From Larus michahellis (Eukaryota; Chordata; Aves; Charadriiformes; Laridae), in the NCBI RefSeq assembly GCF_964199755.1, contig NC_133907.1, forward strand, positions 6,081,001 through 6,145,000: a stretch of DNA of 64,000 nt. The letters run 5' to 3'. The notes under the pieces are model-generated. The model was not told where the DNA came from. It saw only the letters and a program-made list of their open reading frames with translations, and did not search any database. The stretch's first letter is position 1; every line of letters starts with the position of its first letter. A program made the position numbers and the translations under genes. Shown one piece after another: positions 42,701 through 56,335 of this stretch.

Positions 42701-44555
42701 CACCTGGGAAGGGCAGTTGCATCAGCACATTTTGTAAAACATTGAGCAAAACAGCCCTTGCTGCAGGAAATGGGTTTTTCTTCACACCAGATTGCTTCAC
42801 CACTCAGCTCCTTCCCAGCAACAGCGGCTCCCAAAGAAGGCGCCTGGGGCTCTCCTGGGGGATTGCTGTATGCTGGGATGGCAGCAAGCCGGGATAGCTT
42901 CCTGCCAGGCACGGCTCCGTCCCCTCTGCCTTGTGCCTGGGGCTTGCTGGGCCACCAGTGCTTCTGTGGGGAGCAGCCTCCCTCCAGTGCTGGCTGCTTC
43001 TGCAGGGATCTCCGCTTCCCAGGGCACTGGCACGGGTGGGAACGTCACACGATAATGCTTCGTCTTCTGTGGCCACCGAGGCTGCGGCTGAACCCATGGC
43101 CTCAGCCGTAATGCCACCCTTGGGCTCAGGCAGGGCGCTCCCGAGACAGGCAGGAGCCGCTCCCAGCTGCTCCCCAGGGGCTTGGAGGAGCCAACGAAAG
43201 CCCGTGGCGAGGCCACTTATATCCTCACGAGATCCCTTTGGCAGGAGGTGACTCGCTGGCCCTGCCTCTGCCAAGCCCGGCCGGGACGGGAGGTGCTGCC
43301 GGTGTCTGCGCTGTGGGTATGGAGGGGCTCTCCTCGGGGTGAGGCGGTGCTGGGTGGCCGGGCTGGCTCTGGACGGAGCCCAGCTCCCTGCCGGCATCCC
43401 TGCTACCGTTCTGCTGGGTGCTCCTGCCCGTCTGAGGGGGCCATGGTGTCCTCCTTGTATCCCGTTGCCTCCTGGGCCATCGGTGCCTGCTGTCCCGCGC
43501 ACAGGCTGAAGTGACGGCTGTGCTGAGCTGTGCCGTACGCTGCCTGTCCCGTGTGTCCCGTCTTGCACCTGGGTCGGAGCCATGGCTGCTGTTCCCCTAG
43601 GGCTTCCAGACCATTGATGGCCTTTCCAGGATGTGTTTGGAGCTGCTGAAATGCAAACAGCCGCGACTGCGGCCCTGCCTGGCCCCTCCTCGCCTGCCAG
43701 AAGTGCTGCTGCCGCTGCTGGTTGTTTTTTTTCCCCTTTTGGAGGGATCCTGTGGCTTCCTTCCGAGAACCTGAGACCTCAGAGCCACGGTCCAAGGCCG
43801 CCGGCTTCCAGCCTCTCCTGTGCTGCTGATTCATCACTGCTGGTCAGTTAAAAAAGGGTAATCAGCAAATTACTGAAATATAAGTAAAATAAACAAGGTG
43901 GGCAGGAGAGCTGTGTGTGTAGCAGGGCCCCAGAGCCTTGAACACGCGCTGTGCTGGGTCGTTCCCATCGCCTGTGCTCATCGCCTGCACAGGGCTTTGC
44001 CCTGCCGAGCACCCATGGAGTGGGGGAGCTTGGTACCCCGGTGCTGCGGTGGGGGGGGTCCCAGCCTACACCAGCCCCACAGCCCTGCCCGTGGCCGGAC
44101 CCCCTCGGAGGCTGGAAGGACCCCTCGGCTATCACACCGCGGCGGTCCTGAGCCCCACCGGGCAGTGACCGGTGCAGCATTGGTCTGGTCGGTCCCCCGT
44201 CACCTTTGCCACACGGAAGGGGGTCTCCAGACCCCGGGGCTGAGCAAGTGGGCTCCAGGGCTGCTCTCTGTCACGTGTGTTTGAACGCAGCCTTGGTGCC
44301 TGGGGCACGGCAGCTCCCGAAGGGCTGGTGTCTCTCACCCCGCTGCTCTCCAGCCCTTCTCCTCCCCTGGCAGCGCGGCAGCTTTCTCCATCCCCAGTGC
44401 TCCCACAGCCTGGCAGCTGCCTTCCTCCCCTCCCGTGGCACTGATGCCTGCAGAAGAGGTTTTAAAAGGCCCCATGGGTCGCGCAGCCCTGGCAGCTCCC
44501 CGGCTGGCGGCCAGGCCGTTTGCCGTTCCCTGGGCTGCCTGGGTTTTGTCCATAT
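39725..44555. other. ZNF335-MMP9 spacer, left part
   Basis: I recognise no conserved exon or RNA gene. Open frames on both strands lack family resemblance. AT-richer patches at about 41090-41150, 41850-42180 and 42580-42800 could be regulatory; the last contains TTGAGCAAAA, a C/EBP-like half-site. No repeat family could be assigned. Confidence 0.45.
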
Positions 44556-44579
44556 GCCTGTGTTGACAACTGAGCCACT

Positions 44580-44760
44580 CTGAATTAATTTGGCAGCAAG
44601 CGTTAGAACAGTTGTCAAATGTTTTACTGAAATCTGAGCATGTTGCATCTACCACTCTTCCTTCTGCTTCTTGTAGTTTACAATTAAATACAACCAGTTT
44701 TGCCCATATTTCACCTTCTACAAACCCCCGCTTCTTATTCCTGAGCTGCTTCATTGCTGA
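44580..44760 (-). mobile_element. Possible old LINE (CR1-like) reverse-transcriptase relic
   Basis: A minus-strand frame contains EGRVVDATCSDFSKTFDN, close to the CR1/L2-type reverse-transcriptase block (VDVVYLDFSKAFDTVSH). At the DNA level AGATTTCAGTAAAACATTTG is also LINE-like. Flanking similarity fades quickly, so this would be a short, old fragment. Confidence 0.4.
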
Positions 44761-44764
44761 CAGC

Positions 44765-47700
44765 CAGCGGGTTCCTGGCGCCGCATTGTCCCCTTCGCAT
44801 GCCGGACAGGTTCATCGTCATTGTCACAATTGCTGCTCTTCCCATTTTAGCAGGCAGCTGCTGTGCCCATCTCACCGCCGGGGAACAAAGCGCTGCCCAC
44901 CCGTGCCGTGCCGTGCCGGCTGACGGTCCCATGCAGCAGCTGTGACCCGAGGAGCCTGCGGCCACCCAGCCCCGTCCTGCCCAGCTCCCCTTCCAGACCC
45001 TGCCTTACCCCTATGGGGTGCAGGAGGTGGCCTCCGTGGGCCTGATCCTGCAGATCACCCCAGAAGGGACATCCCCGGGTGGCTGAGGGGATGACAGCAG
45101 CAGGGCTGCCAGTGGGCACACCTTCCCAAAGCCACCACAGGTGACAAAGTGTCAGCGCTGCCTCGTGCAGCCCATGGGAGCCAGGGTCTCATGTGTCTGA
45201 ACGCACTGCACTCCCGCTCCTGGCAGGTAGAGAAACTTTGGTAAAACAAAAGTTGGTCAAATCCAGAGGCAAAAGCTGAGATGGGACAAGGTTCAAGGGA
45301 TGGGGAATGAGTAAACAGCAAAGCAAGTCACGAAGCACAACAAGAGCCCCATGGTGTTTTGAGCTCTTGCATTCCTTTCCTATGGCCCTGGGGACACCTT
45401 CATGCCACTCTCCAGCAGATGGGACAGTCTGGGCTGTTTTCCCTCCGGATTGAATACCAAGGCGCTTTCAGAGGCCTCTGCCAGAGGTTGACTTCTTTGA
45501 ACCCTTCCTGGATTTCCCACCTCAAGGGCTTCCCAGCAGACGGGAGCGTGGTTTCCTCTCCATCCACGGCACTGGTGAGCGCAGGGGTTGTGCTGCACGG
45601 TGACAGCTCTGTGCGGGGGTCGGGGAGGTGCTGGGTCCCCTCCCGGTATTGGGATGGCTGTGTCCAGCAGGGAGGCTGCCCGGCTGCCTCGGCACAGGCT
45701 GTGCCTGCCACCGGCCCCGGTGCCTGGAAGAGCAGAGCACTGGGTGGAAGATTCCTTGCTCCAGCATCCCTATGGGACCCGAACAGAGGGTGCAAAGGGT
45801 CTGGGGAAGGCATGGAAGGGGGATGTCCCAGCCTGATGCAGGGAGGTGACTGTGCCACCCACCTGGGTGGCTGGAGCCGGTGTGACGGTTGGGAGGGGGG
45901 ATCCGTCATGTGCGGTTTGCAGCTGGGATCGGTGCTGCTGAGTGATGAAACTGCAGTGCTGCCAGTTTCAGTGCCTGCAGGGTGGTGGTGATCCGCCCGG
46001 CTGACACCCGCTGCGTCATCCTCGCCCAGACGAGAGGCTGCGGAGAGCAGCAGCACTGGGGCTGGGGGGTTGGCAGGGCTGGGGGGCAGGATGCTGCCTC
46101 CGTCCCAGGCAAACAGGGGCAAAGGATTCGCAAGAAACTGGTGTTGAGGGGGTGGGGAGTTCCCCAGGTGGGGCAAGGGACAGGCAGGGTCTGGCAGGGA
46201 TGGGCAGGGAGAAAAGCAGGTGTATCATCAGAGCATCGGACAGGCGGGGACTGGCGGTGCTGGGGCTGGAAGTGCTGCGGGGCTGTGGCATGCAGCGTGG
46301 TTTGCCAAGAAGGGTCCTGGCCCCAGCTGGAGGATGCAATTCCAGCCCACACGCGTCCCAATGTCGGGGCAGCAGATATGGGAAGCGTGTGCAGGAATGT
46401 TGTTTCTGTCTGGAGCCCTTGAGCAGGAGCAATGGGGCTTCCAAGCCTCTGACGCAAAGATGCTCCCGCTGCCTTCAGTCTCACTCCTGTGCCAAGTGTC
46501 CCCGTGCCCGGGACACCATGCCATACGGCAGGCTGGCACTGACCAGGGCAGCTGGCGTGCAGGTGGCAGCTCTGCCCCGTGGGCACAGGGTGCCACAGAG
46601 CCCATGGGATGGGATCAGGGCTGGACTCGGGGTTTGGGGTGATGGGGCTGGCAGCTGCGGCTGCACGGCTTGGCTGGGGGCACACACCAGTGCCCTGCTC
46701 GCTGGCCAGGGAATGCGGCTCTGCCACAGTGGCCGTGTGGCTGGCACTGTGTGTGGTGGCTGAGAGGTCTGAGCAGCTCCCTGCCCTCTGCACGGGCCGT
46801 GCTTCCTCGTGGCGACTGGCGCTGTGTTCTCCTCGACCCGGCGCTGTCTCACCCGCACAAGATGCTGACTCCCTCCCGCCCCGCTTCCCCTCTGCCACGC
46901 TCCTGCCCAGCCCCTCGTGCCAGGAGGGCGTCTGATGCCGTCCAGAAGCCTGGACCTGCCCTTCATTCCCACGTCCCCCCTGTCTCCTGCATGGATCTTT
47001 GGGCTCCCAGGTGTGAGGCTGCGACTGTGGCAGCCAGATATGCTTTGACCCCCGGCTCCTCGGCTCTCCCACCACATTTGCCGCCTTGGTGCACCCCACG
47101 GCTCACGGCTCCGGCTGTCAGACCTCTCCCCTGGATGACTGGTGCCAGGCTCCCTCCCCAGCTGGCCCCCACCCACTTGCCTGTGCTGGGGAGGGTCCCA
47201 GCCTGGCTCCATCCAGCCCCCCCAAACCTCGTCGCTGGCCCAGCCAGCACCTCCCAGCTGGAGACCTACGTGTCCCGTCAGCTTCTGCCCCGAGCCGGGC
47301 TGCTGCCTCCCCACTGGCAGGGATTCAGGCAGGTGTCCGGCACCAGCTGGGGTCCCGGTCCCATTTCCCATGGGGGTCTCGCCATGTGTGCATGAGGGTG
47401 GCCATGACTAAGGGCGTGGGAAGGGGCTGTGGTGGCTGTTCCTTCCCCTTTTGGTGGTGGCGGTGGTGACAGGCAGCCTCGTGGCTCGGGCAGCTGGCTG
47501 GGATGGAGGATGTCCGTGTGGGTTTTTCCATATCCTTTGTCCTTATGGGGGCTCTTGATGTAAACAGTGCCCAGACACGGGCTCGGCACAGCACCCAGAT
47601 GCTCTTGGGGTCCCTGGCAGCCAAAAGCCCCCTTCTGCCTGCTGCGCTGCCCGGGATCCCCACCACCCTCCGCTCCCACCAGCGACAGTGGCTGCCCCAA

Positions 47701-50380
47701 GCATCCCCCTCCTGTGCCCGTGCCGAGGGACCCGTGCCTCGCCCCGGCTCCCCGGCCTGTCCCCGCATGGGGCTGGGGCTGGGGCTGTCTTCTGGGTTGG
47801 TGTTGGCAGCACCGATCCCATCCCTGTGGAGTTCCCCTGCCCAGCTCTGAGGCTGCGGGTGATGCCAGACATGGGGGAATCCCTGCTGCCCTGGCCCTGC
47901 CCCTGCTCCCTGCGGAGCCTCCAGAGAGTCACCAGAAAATCCCCCGGGCTGGTGCCAGGAGGAAGCTGGCGAGCAGGGCTGTGAGTCAGTGGGAGAGGCC
48001 GGGACGGGGGCAGAGCTGTGGCCAGCAGCCCCTCGCTGGGAATCCAGCTGACCAGCTCGAGGATGCTCAGGGCCATTATCCACGGACCCACCGGTGCACC
48101 CCAAAGCCAGCCAGGGCCGGGCAAGTGTGGGCTTGCCGGGATGGGCTGCGCGGTGTGCAGGGTCCCGGCTCTCAGCTCCTCCTGCCATCGCTTGCTCCAA
48201 GCCCCCGTTCTCCTCCAAGCCCTGTCCTGGCCAGTGCTGCTCTGCTCTGCTGTGCCATGGCTCTGCCCTCGGGGGTGCCGCAGGCGATGCGGTGCGGTGC
48301 GGGCGGTGCCGTGGCGGCGTGCCCAGGCTGTGGGAGCTGCGGCTCCTGCATGCGGCGGAAATGAGGGATGGGAATAGCATGGGAAAGGCCCAGGGATCTG
48401 CCACAGCGCCAGGGAGGCCAGAGACAGATCTGGCCCCCCTGGCTGCACCCTGGAGCCGGTGTCAGATGTCCCTTTCACCATGCTGTCCCAGGGGTGCATC
48501 CTCCCAGGGATGCTTTTGCATCCAGCTCTGGCACCAGCTCCCTGTGCTGTGGTCTGAGGTCCTGGCAGCCTGGAGAACGGAGGACATGGAGTGGTGCCTG
48601 CTCCTCGTGCACCCCAGGAGCTGTCGGCTGTGGTGGGGACCTCAGGACACCTCGGCAGAGCCCTGTCCTCGCCCTGGCTGCTGGCCAGCCAGGGAGCACT
48701 GGGAACCATTGGCTCCTGCCTTGCAAAGAGCTGGGCCATGCACAGGGGTGAGGGGCGGCAGGCTGGACCCAGCGGGGAGGGGAGGTGGTGGGGGTGGCCT
48801 GGCTGTGGGGCTTCCTGGCCTGCGTCCTGCTGGGAGAGGGCTACGTGCGGGCACCATGGGCCGGACGTGTTTGTCGCGTCGGGGAGCAGGATGGCGGCTG
48901 CTTGTGGAGCAACTTCCTCCGCCTGGAAACAGGGTCTGCTCTTGCAGGTCTGTGGCGGAGAGTGAGGCAACCCTGTGATTTCTCACCGCCGCTTCCTCCC
49001 TGGTGGGGCTTGTGCTGCCTGTAAGCCCCCGCTTCCCGGCCCTGAGCTGCATCCCACCGGCACTGGCCGCCTGGCAGCTCCCCTGCACACGGCTGGGCTG
49101 GAAGGGGGGCCGTGGGACCCCGGCTGGGCAGGGAGGGGGTCTGGGACAGAGCCCGCACCCAGGGTGAGCCCCCTCAGTGAGCCCGACTGCCCTGCGCGGG
49201 CGATGCTCCCCCAGGGATGAGCCCTCCCGCAGGTGTCGGAGCTCCTCTGCAAGGGCACAGGGGAACGCGGCCCCTCTCCTCTCGCTGTCCCCCAGCCTTG
49301 CTGGACTCCAGCGTAACTCAGCCAGAGCCTGGGGTGATGCAGAGCCGGGGGTGGCTGCAGGGCTGCAGCCCGGGCTTAGGAAGAGCTGGGGAAGGGGGAA
49401 CCTGTCCTGGGACACGTGTCTCAGGCAGCGTCGCTGGGCTGCACCGGCCCTCCCGCCTCCCGCAGCTGATGCTGCACCTTTCTCTCTGCTCTGCCATCTG
49501 TTTTCCTCTCGCTCCTCATCCCTGTTTGCTTTCCTCTTCAGCATTCCCGTTCCCACAAGCGTCGGCACTTTGGAAGAAGCCGGAAAACACCATCCCATGG
49601 TGAGGTTTATGCTGTGCCGGGTGGGAACCTGAGTCAGCAGCACCCTGCGGAGCAGTGGGCAGCGAGGATGGGGCACTCTCATGTCCCATGGCACTGGCTG
49701 GAGCATCCCTGGGCATGGAGCTGCTCCTGGGAAGGTGCTGCCCCCGGTCCCACGGGGCTCTGCCAGGCGGCTGCTGGTGACTGGGGTTAGAGGAACCGGT
49801 GGGACAGTGAGCCATGGGGACCTCCTGTGCCAGTAATGCTCTGCCCCACTGGGGTGACGCAGCCGCAGTGGGGGACATGGGGATGGATGCTGCGTCCTGT
49901 GAGGGTCTGGTGTTCACCTCCCAGGCAGGTGGGCTGCAGGCACCAGGGCTCTGGGCAGGGGCTCTCCTGCCAGCTCTGCCTGTGCAGCCCTGGGGCCCAC
50001 CGAGGCTCCCATGGCTCTGGCTATCAGTCCTCGGCCAGCTGAGCTCAGCGTCAGCTGGTGCAGCCCCCGGCCAGCCCCTCAGCCTCTGCAGCCTCCTACT
50101 CTCCCTGCTGCCACCACGGCCTTGGGGCTGGCAGGGCAATGCCCCACACCACTGGCCACCCCGGTGTGGGGCAGCCCCAGGGCAGCTGGGCTGTGCCATG
50201 CCCAAGCGCAGCCACCCCACCGCTCTCCCTCGCACACGTCCTCACGCCTTGCATGGCTGCGGGACCGAGCGTGTTTAGTAAACAAGGTGATGAAACAGTT
50301 AAGGCAGGGAACGGAGGAGCCTGAGTGTGCGTTTCGTCACCGTGGGAAGGGGAAGGGAGCGTGAGTCGGCGGCTGAGGGG
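44765..50380. other. ZNF335-MMP9 spacer, right part
   Basis: This is 5.6 kb of GC-rich DNA with several long open frames on both strands, up to 475 codons. They have Pro/Ser/Ala-rich, low-information sequence, overlap each other and resemble no family I know. No RNA gene or transposon was recognised. Regulatory elements for MMP9 could lie here but none is evident apart from the proximal promoter. Confidence 0.45.
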
Positions 50381-50388
50381 TCTGAGGG

Positions 50389-50395
50389 TGACTCA
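50389..50395 (+). promoter_or_regulatory. MMP9 proximal AP-1 site
   Basis: A perfect TGACTCA lies about 20 bases upstream of the TATA-like element. A weaker TGAGTCG is at 50362-50368. Proximal AP-1 next to the TATA box is the known arrangement of inducible MMP9 promoters in mammals. Confidence 0.75.
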
Positions 50396-50411
50396 CTGCC
50401 CTCCCCACGCC

Positions 50412-50418
50412 ATAAATA
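50412..50418 (+). promoter_or_regulatory. MMP9 TATA-like element
   Basis: ATAAATA in GCCATAAATAGG lies about 80 bases upstream of the ATG at 50497, implying a start near 50440 and a short 5' UTR. Confidence 0.65.
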
Positions 50419-50496
50419 GGAGCAGGAGCCCGGCGGCACCTAGAGCAGAGCAGCGGGGACCTGGCACAGCCACAGCTTTCCTGCCACCGCCGCACC

Positions 50497-54536
<4,040 letters not shown>

Positions 54537-55005
54537 GGACCCAACTGGCGCGCTGCTCCCTGCCCATCGCTGCCAACCCCCAGGCTCCTGTCTCACAGCC
54601 TGATCCCCTGGGACACCAGGGGCCGCACAGCCTCGCGGCCGTGGGGCAGCCCCCACCGAGGTGGGGGCTTTGCTGTCTCCCCGGCAGGAAGGGGCAGGGA
54701 GTCCTGGGGTCGCCCCTCGGGAGCTGCCTGGCCCAGGGAGCCCCAGCTGGGAAGCAGGACTCTCACCCTGCCAGCACCGGCTCTGCCGTGCAGAGGCGTT
54801 TGCCTGGTGCAAACCATACATGGATTTATAACGACTTTGTCTTTCTGCTGAGCCACCCGGGCTGGGTCGAGCCGGGCTCCGCTGGGAGCTGGTGCCTGGG
54901 GACTCGGCCGGGGCAGGGACGCGGGGCTCTGCCTCGTTCCTGCCCACTGCCCGCTCTGCCAACATCCATCTGCCCGTTTTTAATAAAGACAATCCTTTGG
55001 ACACA
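54537..55005 (+). other. MMP9: MMP9 3' UTR
   Basis: The UTR runs from the TGA at 54534-54536 to shortly after AATAAA at 54982-54987 (TTTAATAAAGAC). It contains no other recognised element. Confidence 0.7.
54982..54987 (+). terminator. MMP9 poly(A) signal AATAAA
   Basis: Canonical AATAAA, 446 bases after the stop, is the only good signal before SLC12A5. Confidence 0.75.
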
Positions 55006-55009
55006 GCCT

Positions 55010-55440
55010 CCGAGTGCTCCATCAGCCAGCCAGGGCCGTGGCGTGGTGAACCCCCAAGGTGCTGGGCCGGAGACATCGTTCTCCCACAGGGTTTGGGGTG
55101 CCAGCATTGGTAGGGAAGGGGGCGGTGGGCAGGGGGCCTGCTGCCAAGTCCCCCCTTCTGCTGAGGGCTCTTCGATCCCTAAGGGACATCAGATCCCACC
55201 GAGGAGGATGTTCCTTGGTCCCAACATCCCCAGCCTCATACCACCTGCAGGCCCCCGTGCCCCTTCACCCTCCAGAGCCCCTCCTGCCCCCCTGAGCCCC
55301 CCCAGGCCCTGGCTTCCCAGTACCCTGCCAGCCCCCGTCCCTCCCCTGTGTCCCCAGCTCTCCACCGGTGGTGAGGGACACGTGTCTGTCACATGCTGGG
55401 ACACGGCTTGTGGCCGGGGTCCGGCCTGCAGGCCGGACCC
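55010..55440. other. MMP9-SLC12A5 spacer
   Basis: This short gap has no recognised gene. It becomes CpG-rich towards the SLC12A5 promoter. Confidence 0.5.
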
Positions 55441-55982
55441 ACACCCCTCCTGCAGCGTGCTGGCCCCGCAAAGCCGCCCTGGCCCGGCCCGGCCCGGCCC
55501 GCGGAGCCCAGCGGCGGGGCCTGGGCCGTCTCCGGGGGCTGCCCGGGGCCGTGGCAGGGTGGGGCGGCCGCAGCCCCGGGGCTGTAATTAGCTGTAATTA
55601 GCGGCCGCGGCTCCGCGCAGGGCGGAGGCAGAGCACGGCCCCGTCCCGTCCCGCCGGGGTCCCGTTCCAGCACCCCCCGTGCGGCGGCGGCTGCGGGGCG
55701 GCGTGGAGTCGGGCGGGGCGGAGCGACCCGCGATCCGTCCCGTCGAGCCGTTTCGTTCCGTTCCGCGCTGTGCCGATCCGATCCGAGCTGAGCCGAGCTT
55801 TACCGTGCCCAGCCGAGCCGTGCCGGCCGTGCCCGCCGAGCCGAGCCGAGCCGTGCCAGCCCTGCAGCCGCGGGGGCGGCGCGGCGGGCGGTGCCGCGGG
55901 CACTAGGACCCCGGTCAGCGCCCGGCGGGGCCGCGCTCGGCGGCCGCCGGGGCCCGGAGACACTTGTGGAGGCGGCGGGGCC
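55440..55982 (+). promoter_or_regulatory. SLC12A5 promoter 1a, CpG island and 5' UTR
   Basis: CpG-rich DNA leads into exon 1a. It contains a direct repeat of GCTGTAATTA at 55581-55590 and 55591-55600, giving two TAATTA homeodomain cores next to a NotI-like GCGGCCGC. From about 55735 the presumed 5' UTR is made of degenerate GCCGA/GCCGT pentamers. The transcription start is not determined. Confidence 0.55.
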
Positions 55983-56091
55983 ATGAGCCGGCGGTTCACC
56001 GTCACCGCGCTGCCCCGCCACGGCCCCGCGGCCACCCGCCGACCCGACCGCGACGCGGGGGGCGGCAGCCTGCCCGGCCGCGACGGCAGAG
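55983..56091 (+). CDS. SLC12A5: K-Cl cotransporter 2, alternative first exon 1a (KCC2a N terminus); partial
   Basis: The exon encodes MSRRFTVTALPRHGP followed by an Arg/Asp/Gly-rich stretch to GRDGR. It ends at donor AGAG/GTGAGC with one carried base. Human KCC2a starts MSRRFTVTSLPPAGP, so the identity is clear. KCC2a differs from KCC2b by carrying a SPAK/OSR1-docking-type RFTV motif, which is visible here. Both first exons leave one base, so each can splice to the same exon 2, which lies beyond the window. KCC2 is the neuronal chloride extruder needed for inhibitory GABA/glycine responses. Confidence 0.9.
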
Positions 56092-56109
56092 GTGAGCGCC
56101 GGGGCACGG

Positions 56110-56335
56110 CCGGCGGGGCGGGGGGGGGGGGTTCCGTGGGGCAGGGTCCGTGGGAGGCTCCGTGGGGCAGGGTCCCTCGGGCAAAGTCCGTGGACAGGGT
56201 CCGGCGGGGCAGGGTCCGTGGGGAGGGGTGTGTGGGGCAGAACCGGTGGAGCAGTCCGTGGAGAGGGTCCGCGGGGCAGGGGCAGGGGGGGCAGAGTTCC
56301 CAGGGCAGGGTCCGTGGGGCAGGGCAGGGCCGTCG
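56110..56335 (+). repeat. G-rich minisatellite at the start of SLC12A5 intron 1a
   Basis: Degenerate tandem units around GGGGCAGGGTCCGTG (about 15-19 bases) repeat roughly ten times directly after exon 1a. The G-strand is the coding strand, so the RNA could form G-quadruplexes. Confidence 0.75.

Noticed and set aside
45906-47099. 397-codon minus-strand open frame
   Set aside because: Same noise character; no recognisable domain and competing frames on the other strand.
47543-48970. 475-codon minus-strand open frame in the ZNF335-MMP9 spacer
   Set aside because: Low-information Pro/Ser/Gly/Ala sequence, overlapped by other frames of similar length, with no domain or splice context.
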